Below, piece by piece: positions 1 to 10,619 of a DNA stretch of 64,000 nucleotides. Each line of letters begins with the position of its first letter. Position 1 is the first letter of the stretch. Origin of the DNA: Tretioscincus oriximinensis (taxonomy: Eukaryota > Chordata > Lepidosauria > Squamata > Gymnophthalmidae); NCBI GenBank assembly GCA_022410635.1, contig JAJVDF010000301.1, positions 806,295-870,294 of the forward strand, read 5' to 3'. The notes beneath the pieces were generated by a model that saw only the letters and a list, made by a program, of their open reading frames with translations, had not been told where the DNA came from and made no database searches. The position numbers and the translations under genes are program-made.

Positions 1-2339
1 GGAAAGGAGGGAGGAAGATGGGTGAAGGAGAGGTTAAGAGCCCATATTTTGCAGGTCTGGTTGGAGGTGGAGGTATGTCCTGGGTGGGGACAGGGATTTG
101 GCTTAGGATGGGGAGGGAGAGGTTCCCAGATTTGGGGGTGCCACATGTGGTAACCCTACATTAAATCAGATTGAATTTGGATTACTTAAGAGATATGTGA
201 CCAGGGCCTTAGGTGATGGAACATACACAAAAATCTGTTCTGGATCAAGACCATTCCTCTTGTATCTATATCAAAGATTGTTCAAATCTCAGCATGGTGA
301 TTATAGACACATATGCTTAGGTACCTAGAGACCTTCAAACTCATCTGACAACTGAACGTTAACATAGCCATGAACAATTAAATGTGTATTTTTGCCTTTG
401 TGTAAAGTCTAGTTCAGAAAATATTAAAGATGTACAAGGGAAGATAATTCTTTCTTATGTAATTCTATTTTATAAAGCTTAATTTGAAGAATGGGAGATT
501 ATTATTAATTCAGAACACATATAAACTCTAGTTTATAATGGTTTGTGACTTTCCCTAATATGAATGTCTATCTTGGTTCCAAAGCTGTTTATTTTAATAA
601 AGCTTTGTTAAAGCAGTTAAGTAAATCTTCCCTAAAGGTGCACCTTTCACAGCCATACAATAAAAAGATAAACACTAGTCATGCATGATCTTTCCTTTCA
701 TGCCATTCATGAACAGATTTGTTTAATGGAAAAAAAGAGTCTATAGAGGTCAGAAACATGGTTGGGAAGTAATAAAATGAACTCCAAGCTGTAGGGAAAA
801 TGTGCTAGCAAAAATGCCTTGGGAAATGTAATTTAAAACAAAAATCAATTCAATAAAAATGAAACATTTGCACTCTAATAACACTAAAATATACTTAAGT
901 CCCTGGTCCCTCTGTAAAAACCACCTGCAAACAAGAAATTTCTGTTACTAAGGAAGTTGTTTTTATAACCATATATATACATTGTACACAGACAAACTGT
1001 AATATAGTAAAATCAACAGTAGTAAAATATCAAGGGAACTGAAACTGCATCCAGACAAGCCTTATTTATTGTACTAGTCTTGGATATTATATAATAAAAA
1101 AGTTCAGACTGTGCTTTATTTCTTAATATCCAAGTATAGTGGAATAAGTAAATCATGCAGATCCAGACTCAATTGAAACAGCCAGAACTGGGCACAGAAA
1201 AGCAAAGGGTAATTAAAAGAAGAAAATACTTAATAGTTGGCATAATTAACAATATAATCAAAACAAATTTAGGTACATAATAGTCTTGTTTATATAATAA
1301 TTTATAAATCCTAAAATTTTATCTCATAATATTTTANATCTCTGTTCATTTTTAATCTAAGTGCAATCACTACATAATTCTATCTGTGCAACAAGAAACA
1401 GTACTGAAATTGAGCATTCTTTATAACTTTAAAATTGCACTACATTAATCAAAAGCAGAATTTCAGCTCATCCCAGAATGCTTTTCTATTAATGAATTTG
1501 GNGTCTAATGTTTTTTCTGCACTTACCTTGCCATACTCCTATCAGTGTGCCCATACTTAGTAATGTCCTCTAGTCATGACAAGACATGAAATGCAACAGC
1601 TGAGCCCTCAAGTTTGCNTAAGCTTTAGAGGTTGCCTCTGATTTCTAGGAACTGAAAATATCTAGTCTCAGAGCTTATGAGAAACTCAATTCAGCAGCAC
1701 AGTTTATTGAGATAAACTGGACAATCAAACATGATTTGCCTAGGTTCCCAACAGCTGAATTCTCATAGTGAGAGGCACTTGATGGAAACTTCAGCTTAAA
1801 ATAATAACATCAAACAGTTCAAAATAAACTTGGGTAAAAGTTATGACTAGTCTATGTGGCAAATTAAAAATAAGACATTTCTGGTTTTATGGTGAACCAA
1901 CTATTTCAAGGATTTGGCACTTCATGCCTGTAAATAACATTTCAGTAAATCTGCTTAAGATATATGATTTAAAGAACATTAAAAGTTAAGGTAAGCACAG
2001 TAATTTAGGTTGTGTCCAGGCAACATCAATGATCTACTTGAAAGTTTATTTCTGTTGCATTTGTCTCAACATGTTGTTATATAAACTGGCATATTGCAGG
2101 GTTTAAATCTGACTACTGGAATATTAGTTTTTCAAAGAAACCCACTGCCAAATCGACATAAATGGTTATTGCAAGAAGACTTTGTTATGTGGATAATTTT
2201 GATGAGAAATTACAAGGATGAGAGTCAAAGGAATCTGATACCTGTATTGACAACAAATTGTCCACTAGCATTTGGGAAGAGGGAATATTACACTTCCTGT
2301 CAACAAACAGGATAGTCCTCAGACAGTAATAAATATGTT
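1..2339. other. Unassigned AT-rich DNA
   Basis: I see no gene, recognisable repeat or conserved protein fragment here. The first 130 bases are purine- and G-rich; the rest is AT-rich. The longest open frame (about 2094-2315) has no recognisable motif and ends in low-information sequence, so it is not called. Confidence 0.6.
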
Positions 2340-2344
2340 ATTCA

Positions 2345-2520
2345 ATAACCATCTGGTGAGGGAGGGATAGGAGGGTGGGAGGGTGGTATAGGTCATTATT
2401 TGTATTACACTGTTATATTATTGTAAATGACTTTGTAAAGAGATGTTGTTGAAATTTTATGTGTATGATTTAATATATTCTGATATTTAACTCTGTTTAT
2501 GTTCTTAATAAAAAAAAATG
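2345..2520 (+). mobile_element. L1-like LINE 3' end with purine-rich tract
   Basis: A G-rich polypurine run (2356-2384) is followed by AT-rich sequence and a poly-A tail after an AATAAA-like signal at about 2508-2518. A G-rich tract followed by a poly-A tail is typical of the 3' UTR of vertebrate L1 elements. No coding remnant is recognisable upstream, so the family call is an inference; another poly-A retroelement or a processed transcript is possible. Confidence 0.35.
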
Positions 2521-4477
2521 TGCAAAAAACCCCCAAACCGCAGGAAACAAAATGGCTGACAGGAGAATGTGTCACAGAAAATCACACTTGTCAAAAGATG
2601 ACAGAATAACAAATTTCTAAATAAATTGTAAAGTCATGAATGGGGGGCATTAAACTAGAAATCTGATTAACTGGATTGTTGGGAAATTGTTACTTTTAGA
2701 ACTTTTGAAATTTCCTTAGGGAACTGCATAAGCAACACTGTTGATGTTATACTTATGCCTGATTCATGCTTGAACTTATTCTGTTCCAGAAAATGATCTA
2801 ACAGACATGCTATTCACATGCCATTACAAGCTAGCACATCTCCTGAATCAAGACATGGCTTCCTTCAAATCTTTGGCCAACAGTTGAACGGCAAATCAGT
2901 TTTAGTCAACAGTATCCATCTGCTGATTCTAGCTGAAAATCAGAAGGATTCTGTGAAATCTAAGGGGAAACTGTTTAAGGGAAAGTCAGTTTGTCAGTTG
3001 AGTTTGCAAACTGTAGAGATTTTCCAGTACAATTGTGGATTACAATGGGAGTACCAATGTGTGAGCTTTTCTACAAATCAGAGGCAAAGGATGAGTGACA
3101 TTGGACTTACAGCATTCTCTTGAAAATAAAATATTTTTTTTAAAAAAAAACATAGTTGGGACATAGGCACTGATTGTGTCAAAGGCAATTTCTCAGCAAG
3201 ATTGTTATAATTATGGTATTTCCTTACATCAGAAGATTTAGCATTTAAATTACAATACACATATTCTTTGCATATACAATAATCTGTACAGATAAAATTG
3301 AGTGAATGAGTTAAAGTTCTTTAAAGAAGCAAAGTTTTGAAAATTATTGCTTATTGTAGGATCTAACATCAGCTCAGTTGTCATGGTAACTTGTTCCTTT
3401 TCCTCAAGGTCAAAGGTGTTCTAACTTCTCTCGAAAATTTGGCTGCAAGGGGAGTTGAGATAAAAATCCTCACATTTTAATAGTAAGATAACAGTAGTTG
3501 GAAGATTCCATACAACATAGAATTCTTTGCAAGGAGTTTTTATTGGCGTGCTGGAACACTGCTTTTAACTCAGTGTGAAAAGTCTGAGATCATAAGAGCT
3601 GGCTAAGGAGGAAAAGAGCCTCCAAAGCACTCTAGATACTATTTGGTTAGAGGAAAAGGATCTAAAGGTTCTGCTGGATACTTATAATTACAGAATAGCA
3701 GGACCCACCCTTCCTGAAATGGAATAAGTCCCTGTACGGGAAGAGCCTACAGTGGCAAGGAAAAAATGTATTGAAGTGGTTTCCCTATTTTGGCCCTGAT
3801 CCCAGAGCCTTATTCTGGGCCTGCCATTGTCTATACCAGCAAGTGGATAGCAAACTCCTATTCCAAGATATAGATGAGAATTAAGCTCACTGTGGGCACT
3901 GGCAGCACACTTGGGTCTATCCCCACATGCAGTATACAGTGAATTGGACATGATATTACATTCTGTCATCCTCACAGAGACATGTGTGTCCAGTGTTCAA
4001 TTTGCTGAAAAGGTGCTTTGTTGCATAATAACTAGCCACCAATTTTATCCAATTCAGCAGCCAACATTTTGTAAAGTCNGAAAGAAAGCTCTGTGGAACC
4101 TTTACCAATGCAAATTGTAAAAGGTCATTGGCTCTTAGCTTGCAGAGAATGCTTGGGAACTGGATGCTGGCTTACAGAGAAAGCTGTGGATTGTTGTCAG
4201 GCAAACATAGCAATGCCTTCTGGAACTCATCATGCGACACAATTGCTATGTAAAGAGTCACAGCAGCTTGAAAAGACAAGGTAAAATGGGGTGAGTACCC
4301 AAGCTCATGTTTCTTTTTTTAAAGTGAGACAAACCTTGTCATGGTGATGTTCCCTTTGTCTCTGTATGGAGCAATAACATTTCAAACAACCTGTCCTATT
4401 AGCTTTGTTAGGAATAATTTGAAAGATAGCATGGTTCTCCTCTTATTAAAATGCTTTGCACTTTACTGCACGCAGAC
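2521..4477. other. Unassigned DNA
   Basis: No gene or repeat family recognised. Open frames of 60-100 codons occur but none carries a recognisable motif or compositional bias. A poly-T/poly-A stretch lies at 3132-3150. Confidence 0.5.
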
Positions 4478-4478
4478 T

Positions 4479-5400
4479 GAGGGTGGGTTCACACAGCTAT
4501 TTTATTCCTCAGTTGGTGCGAGATGGGGGAGGTTCTGGCACATGTGTTAAGCTTGTTTCAGCAGTTGTCCTGCAATAAACGCCATTTATCCCAGAATAAA
4601 CTATTGCTGGGTTATTCAGGCATCATTGCTGAGAACCTCCAACATCTCATAGCCAACCTCTGTTATTTCATAACCAACCCCCTTCCTCTCCATTGTTAAC
4701 ACATTAGTGTGAGAGATAGGATGGGAGAGATGACAGAGAAGCACTGCCTCCTTGCTTTGGTGGGGAAATTTGCCCACCTTTTACTAAGCCCAGCCAGCAT
4801 TCCACCTGGTTTCAGGGGCTGCTGCCTGGAGATCAGCTTGGCAAAGCAACGAGCAGAACGTCATTGCTGTCAAATGATTTGGCTGAGCTGAGGAGGAGGA
4901 TGTAGGGAGATTGACAGGACAACTCAATGCTGCTCATCGCTTCGTCGAGCCGAACTCTTGGCAGCAGTCCCAAAAGCAGGCGGAGGACAGTCTCGGCTTA
5001 GGAAAAGGCTTCTCGTGACTCTGCCGCATTGCTTTGCCTGTGCCCTCCTTCCAGCCAGCCCTCCACCTGCTTTCGTGGGTTGCTGCCTGAAGATCAGCTT
5101 GGCGAAGTGACAAGCAGCATTGTGATGTCCTGTCAACCTCCCCACCTCCTCCTTATCGCATTAGCTGAACCATTTGACAGCAACGATGTCCTACTCATCG
5201 CTTCGTAGAGCTGATCTCCAGGCAGCAGCTCCCGAAAGCAGGTGGAGCACTGGCTGGAAGGAGGGCACAGCCAAAGCAATGCATCAGAGCCGGCTGCGTA
5301 TCACGACAATTCAAGTATACATGTGCACAGACACGCCATTGTATATTCTGGAATATAGCTTTATTCCGGTTTTTAGCTTGTCATGTGAATGCAGCCTCGG
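4479..5400. mobile_element. Foldback non-autonomous DNA element (duplicated hairpin)
   Basis: The GC content rises and the segment is built from related arms. Arm B (about 5027-5141) and arm D (about 5172-5282) are inverted copies over about 110 bases, sharing the TGCCCTCCTTCCAGCCAG block. Arm A (about 4796-4890) is a direct repeat of part of B, and arm C (about 4926-4985) is an inverted repeat of A. The outer ends are loosely inverted (GAGGGTGGGTTCACAC at 4479 against GAGGCTGCATTCACA read backwards from 5399). No clear target duplication and no coding capacity are visible. Best read as a MITE or foldback-type element; superfamily unknown. Confidence 0.5.
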
Positions 5401-7425
5401 GTTCCTGTCTGGACNAAGAAAAATCCTAGTTAATTTTCGGAGAGTGTAAATTTTTAAAAATATTCTGGAGAGGCAATAAATAGACAACGAAGTGTTAGCA
5501 ATCAATAGTGATTGCTGAGAGACAAACTATAACTGCAAAAACGGTTCAGAAGAGTTATCAGTTAAACTCCCTTTTTTGCTGAGGGAGAGAAAGAGGTTTT
5601 CGGTCAGAGCGGAACAAAATCTCTTCTTCTGTCTACACTCCCTGTTCAGAGAAAAGATTCCTATGTTGAAGATTCTCCATTTCAAAATGTTCCCTGATGC
5701 ACTTCAAATAAAATTGTAAGATTTTGATTTGTTTAGTAGTCTGGGTTCTTCTAGATGGGAGATAAACCACTCAAATTCCTTAGCACTGTGTTGGGAATGA
5801 TAGACATACCTGTGACATATCCAATGTTTATTATTCTTATTTTTTAAAAAAAAACTGCCGAGATCCCCAAAATAGCTTGTATCTGATAAACAACATTCAA
5901 GGCTGGGCTGCTGTATAAACCTTGCATTACCACTTGCCATCTGGGCATAACATCTTTCTTTTATTTCACATTAGCAATTAAAATCACAAAACTAAAAAGA
6001 AAACTCAAGAAAAAAGATTGGATAACTATAAATATCTAGATGTATAAAAGGATGGAGTGGTAAAGGCGTGATCTTTCCTTGTTGACTACAGGTTCCATTC
6101 CATGGGGCTTATTTCTGCCAACTCCAAATGGCTCTGTCCAACCAGCAAAAGAGCTGTACATTTCCATTAGCTAAGGAGGCAATCGTAGGTATGCTTTGCT
6201 TACAGAGTTTTTACTGCCATGTGCACAGGATATTGCAAAGGATGGATTCCAGACCTCAAGATTACTTTTATCATGATGCACATAAACCCAAGAGAGCTTG
6301 ATTGTTCATTTTGGTAGCTGTTGTCAATCATTAAGAAAAGACTATAGTGCAATACGCTCTATCAATAGGAGCAAACATACTGCAAAAGCACAGTAAATCC
6401 AGCCGGAGCTTTGTCTGAACCTTCAATCATTAAGGTATTGGACAGATATAAGTTTTAATACAGCTGCAGTTCATCTTCAGAATGGAAGAACACATTGTGG
6501 ATAGTGATTTTCTTTCCATATTATCTAATCCTAAAGTGGGTTTTCTGAATAGAGAATTCATATGATGAATTCACCCCCGTTTTAGTAGTCCAAATGGAGA
6601 GGGGAGGAGCGGAAATCCAGCTGAGCACTTGTTGAGTTAGTGCAAGCAGCAAGGTTTTTTTGTTGTTTTTTTTTTGGGGGGGGGGGTTTAAAAAAAACTT
6701 TTGCACAGCTTTTCATTTGCATAAACCCAGGTTCATGATCCTTGAGAAGACATCACAGCGGTGAAGTAGATTGCTTCAGATCTCCTGCCATTTCTGCTGC
6801 TGGCATTTGANAATTTGAATTTCCAGCCCTGGAACATTGGCTGAAAAATCAAACTACTGACAAAAGTCGTCAGGAAATCTGCAGCAATCTCTCTCACCCC
6901 CATGGTCCGTGATCCTTGGAGCTGCTTCTGGGTTCATTAGGGCAGGGCAAAGTAGGAGATAAAATGGCCACTCTTCTCAGGACCTCCTGCCAATGGCCAA
7001 TTGCCAGTGAAGTTTACATCCCTGCCACCATCCAGTGATCCACCCCAATGTGCATCAGAATGGCCTGATGGATGCACTTTCATTATGGGAAAACTGTAAT
7101 CTGTGCAGACATTAAGCANCTTTCATTACTATGCAGTTACTATGGTTGTCTGAGGGAATTCCGCTCAGACCGCATATTAATGTCAGATCAACACATCACC
7201 AGCCTGTTTTCTATTTGAAGAAAATGAAAAACGAGTTGAGTCAGCATTGATTGACATAGTTTTCACATCCCTAACCCTAATCTGGATGCAGCCAAAGTGG
7301 ACATAAGCTCGATGAAAACTTAAATATGATTGAGCCTAAATTCCATTGGCTTTAAGGGTTGCCTCTGCACTTTTTATTTTGCAGTATTTCTTATCTAATT
7401 TAAACAGCAATTTTTGCGATCATAA
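5401..7425. other. Unassigned DNA
   Basis: No gene recognised. A poly-T and G10 run sits at about 6655-6688, a site where assembly length may be unreliable. The stretch 6770-7130 is somewhat GC-richer than its surroundings but matches nothing I recognise. Confidence 0.5.
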
Positions 7426-7586
7426 GTACTCCTGAAATACCATTTGCAGGGAGTCATGAACAGGTGCATATTTTGCTTTCCTCTGTTCGGACTGTCCAGG
7501 TGCATCTGGTGGGCCTCTGTGTGACACAGAATGGTGGACTTCATGGGCTGTGGCCGGATCCAGTATGGCTCTTCTTATGTTCTTAA
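7426..7586 (+). mobile_element. CR1 LINE 3' UTR/tail fragment
   Basis: This is the reverse complement of the 3' UTR found at 7649-7810: the blocks for the ATTTGCAGGG, GAACAGGTGCATATTTTGC and GGCTCTTCTTATGTTCTTA parts are shared. It ends with the short TTATGTTCTTA terminus that CR1-type elements carry instead of a poly-A tail. Only the 3' end is present, as expected for severe 5' truncation during target-primed reverse transcription. Confidence 0.85.
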
Positions 7587-7852
7587 AGCAAGAATTTTAA
7601 AAGTATAAACAATAGGGATGTACAAATTTGATTCAAATTTGTTCAGTTACATAAGAACATAAGAAGAGCCATACTNGATAAGGCCACAGCCCATCAAGTC
7701 CAGCATTCTGTGTCACACAGAGGCCCACCAGATGCATCTGAGCAGTCCGGACAGAANAAGCAAAATATGAACCTTTTCATGATGCCCTGCAAATGGTATC
7801 TCAGGAGTCCTGCCTGTTGCTCCATCCCGGAGGCAACATCCAGATATCCATC

Positions 7853-8068
7853 CTAGTGCCCATTTATACCCTTGGTATTCATAAACCTGTCTAGTCCTGT
7901 CTTGAAACTATCCAAGCTGTTAGCTACCACTACCTCTTCAGGAAGTAAATTCCACAGGCCAATGACCCTCTGGGTGAAAAAATACTTTCCTTTGTCTGTT
8001 CTCACTTTTCTTCCCATCAGTTTCAAGGAGTGCCCTCTGGTCCTTGTGTTGTGTGATAGAGAAAACAT
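7853..8068 (-). pseudogene. C-terminal tail of CR1 ORF2 in the shifted frame
   Basis: These 71 codons continue the reverse transcriptase after a frameshift. They carry the usual CR1 C-terminal pattern: HNTRTRGHSLKL, then a KYFFTQRVIGLWNLLP block, then NSLDSFKTGLDRF. The preceding ORF runs into the wrong frame at a T7 run near 8067-8074; the related copy near 38,665 has T6 there. One extra T therefore explains the break. It could be a true mutation or a homopolymer error. Confidence 0.85.
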
Positions 8069-9725
8069 TTTTTTCTCTGTTCATCCTGTCCATCCCATGC
8101 ATGATTTTGTACGCTTCAATCAGATCACCTCTCAAATGTCGCCTTTCGAGGCTGAAGAGGCCCAGACATTGCAGCCTGACTTCATAAGGGAGGTGCCCCA
8201 GACCCTTGATCATTTTTGTCGCCCTTTTCTGCACCTTCTCCAGTTTCAAAATATCCCTCTTGAGATGTGGTGACCAGAATTGAACACAGTATTCCAAATG
8301 TGGCCTCACCACAGATTTATAAAGAGGCAAAACAACATTTGCTGTCTTGTTTTCGATTCCTTTCCTAATTATCCTCAACATGGAATTTGCCTTTTTTGCT
8401 GCTGCTGCACACTTGGTTGACATTTTCATTGAATTGTCCACCAGCACCCCAAGATCCTTTTCTTGCTTGGTCACCGAAAGCTTGGTTCCCATCAGGTGGT
8501 AGAAGTAGTTTGGGTTCTTTGCCCCAATGTGCATGACCTGGCACTTGCTTAAATTGAAGTGCATTTGCCACTTAGATGCCCACTCACCCAATTTCAATAG
8601 ATCACTCTGGAGTGCCTTACAATCATTTTCAGTTTTCACTACCCTGAACAGTTTAGTGTCGTCAGCAAACTTGGCTACTTCACTATTCCCCTCGGCATCC
8701 AGATCATTTATAAATATATTGAAAAGCAAAGGTCCCAGTACAGATCCCTGGGGTACCTCACTTCTTACCTCTTTCCACTCAGAGAACTGTCCATTTAATA
8801 CTACCCTCTGTTTTCTATCTTTTAGCCAGTTTCCAATCCAGGACAAAGTCTGTCCTCTTATACCATGAGTATGGAGTTTTTTTAGAAGCCTTTGATGAGG
8901 GACTTTATCAAAAGTTTTCTGAAAATCTAGATAGACAATATCAACTGGATCCCCTTTATCTACATGTTTGTTAACACTCTCAAAGAATTCTAGCAAGTTG
9001 GTAAGGCATGATTTACCTTTGCTGAAGCCATGCTGAGTTTCATTCAGCAATGCCTGCTTCTCCATGTGTTTAGTAATTTTGTCCTTAATTATGGTTTCCA
9101 ACACTTTACCTGGAATTGATGTTAAACTGACGGGTCTATAATTTCCGGGATCACCCNGNGATCCTTTTTTNAAGATTGGTGTTACATTAGCTACCCTCCA
9201 ATCTACTAGTACTATGCCTGATCTTAAGGAAAGATTAAATATTTTGGTTAGAAGTTCAGCAATTTCACATTTGAGTTCTCTAAGAATTCTTGGGTGAATG
9301 CCGTCTGGCCCTGGGGATTTATAAATGTTTAGCCTATTAAGGCTAGCAAGTACCTCCTCTCTTGTTAACTCTATCCAGTTTAATTCCTCTGGTGTACTTT
9401 CTGAGAAAACTAAATCTGTTGCAGGTAAATTCCCTCTGTCTTCTTCANTGAAAACTGAAGCAAAAAATTCATTTAACCTCTCTTCAATCTCCATGATTAT
9501 GCCCTTTTGTCCACTGCTATCTAGTGGTCCGACTGCTTTCCAGGTAGGATTCTTATATTTGAAAAAGTCCTTATTATTTCTTTTAATATTCTTTGCAATG
9601 TGCTCCTCAAAGCTTTTATTCGCATCCCAGACTACCACCTTGCATTTNATTTGCCACAGTTTGTGCTCCCTTCTGTTCTCCTCACTAGGATAAGCCTTCA
9701 ACTTTTTAAATGAGTTTCTCTTCAT
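7938..9725 (-). pseudogene. CR1 ORF2 reverse transcriptase region
   Basis: A 595-codon frame encodes most of a LINE reverse transcriptase, which copies element RNA at a nicked target site. Visible motifs in order: KSPGPDG (about residues 136-142), NYRPVSL (195-201), VYLDFQKTFD (264-273, first catalytic Asp), VPQGSVLGP (324-332) and FADD (353-356, the catalytic pair). The C-terminal CR1 signature includes VRPHLEYCVQFWSP. The frame is the same as that of the endonuclease upstream, separated by one TAA at 9735-9737, so the apparent ATG at 9725 is internal. The last 40 or so residues are out of frame because of a 1-base slip. Several Ns give undefined residues at 185-190. Confidence 0.93.
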
Positions 9726-9734
9726 TCTAATTAC

Positions 9735-10433
9735 TTATTTTATGTCAGAGGTAAGCCAAACGGGTGTCTTCTTGGACTTGGCAGAACCCTTTCTTCTCTT
9801 GGGAATGCATTTTATTTGAGCTTCCAATATTGTATTTGCAAACAATTTCCACGCTTTTTGAAGGGACTGGACTTTTCTCACTTTCCCTTTTAATTTTTGT
9901 TTTACCAATTTCCTCATTTTGGGAAAATTTTCTCTGTGAAAGTTGAAGGCTTCTGTGTTAGAACTGCTTGACAATTTTCTACCCACGTTCANGTTGAAAG
10001 TTATTGTATTGTGGTCATTGTTTCCTATGGGATCAGTTGTTACATCTTGTATCAGGTCCTGTTCATTACCTAGGACTAAATCCAGGATTCCCTTGCCCCT
10101 GGTTGGTTCTAAAACCACCTGCTCTAGGAAGCAATCAGTTAGCATGTCTAAGAATTTTATTTCTTTTTCATGAGTTGAATAAGAGTTTGCCCAATCAATG
10201 TGTGGATAGTTGAAGTCTCCCATTTTTACTATCCTTCCCTTTTTTGAAGCTTCAATGACCTCATGTTCCAAATGAGTATCGCCTTCATGTGTTTGGTTAA
10301 GAGGCCGGTAGCATACTCCCAATATTAGACTTGTTTTCTGACCTGATAATGTTATCCACAGTGCTTCTGTGGATGGGTCTTTTTTACCTGGAAATTTCAG
10401 TTCATAGGATTCAACCTCTTCTTTAACATACAA
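9735..10433 (-). pseudogene. CR1 ORF2 APE-type endonuclease domain (partial)
   Basis: This 232-codon frame is the C-terminal part of the apurinic-like endonuclease that nicks target DNA for LINE insertion. Recognisable are the GVCYRPLNQ block (about 39-47), GDFNYPHIDW (72-81), ILDLVLGN (116-123) and the terminal NNDHNTI block (138-144), which corresponds to the usual SDH motif. The N-terminal catalytic Glu region lies beyond the 5' truncation. It ends at a TAA that replaces an ordinary codon: the copy at 41,083-41,301 reads WLTSAVKEVIRLM where this one reads WLTSDIK-stop-VIRMK, so a GAA to TAA change is likely. Confidence 0.9.
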
Positions 10434-10550
10434 GGCTACACCACCACCAGGTCTCCCTTAACTAATTTAAGGAGTCTGCTTTCATTTAAATTAACTAAGG
10501 CCCTGTTCCGTTTGAACCTTATTGTAAGCTACATCTCAAAATAGGNACCT

Positions 10551-10604
10551 GCCATCCACATGCGAGTGTAAACTATGTCAGTCCCCGAATGGCATGTGGA
10601 TGGC
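10551..10604. repeat. Perfect 13-bp inverted repeat
   Basis: GCCATCCACATGC at 10,551-10,563 and its exact reverse complement at 10,592-10,604 flank a 28-base spacer. It lies about 90 bases beyond the 5' end of the CR1 and matches no known part of it. Possibly the remnant of a small foldback element. Confidence 0.7.
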
Positions 10605-10619
10605 CAAGGTCTATACCGA

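Larger units (their letters stand above)
7649..10459 (-). mobile_element. CR1-family LINE, 5'-truncated, about 2.8 kb
   Basis: The element reads on the minus strand from an endonuclease domain (about 10,458-9735) through a reverse transcriptase (9725-about 7860) to a 3' UTR ending in ACATAAGAAC repeats at 7649. The 5' boundary is where homology with the copy near 47,320 stops, just after the CACCACCACCAGG block at 10,440-10,459. ORF1 and the N-terminal part of the endonuclease are missing. It is the most complete LINE in the window. Confidence 0.92.

Noticed and set aside
7872..8273. 133-codon plus-strand frame antisense to the CR1 reverse transcriptase
   Set aside because: Shadow of the CR1 coding strand; similar antisense frames recur in the other CR1 copies.
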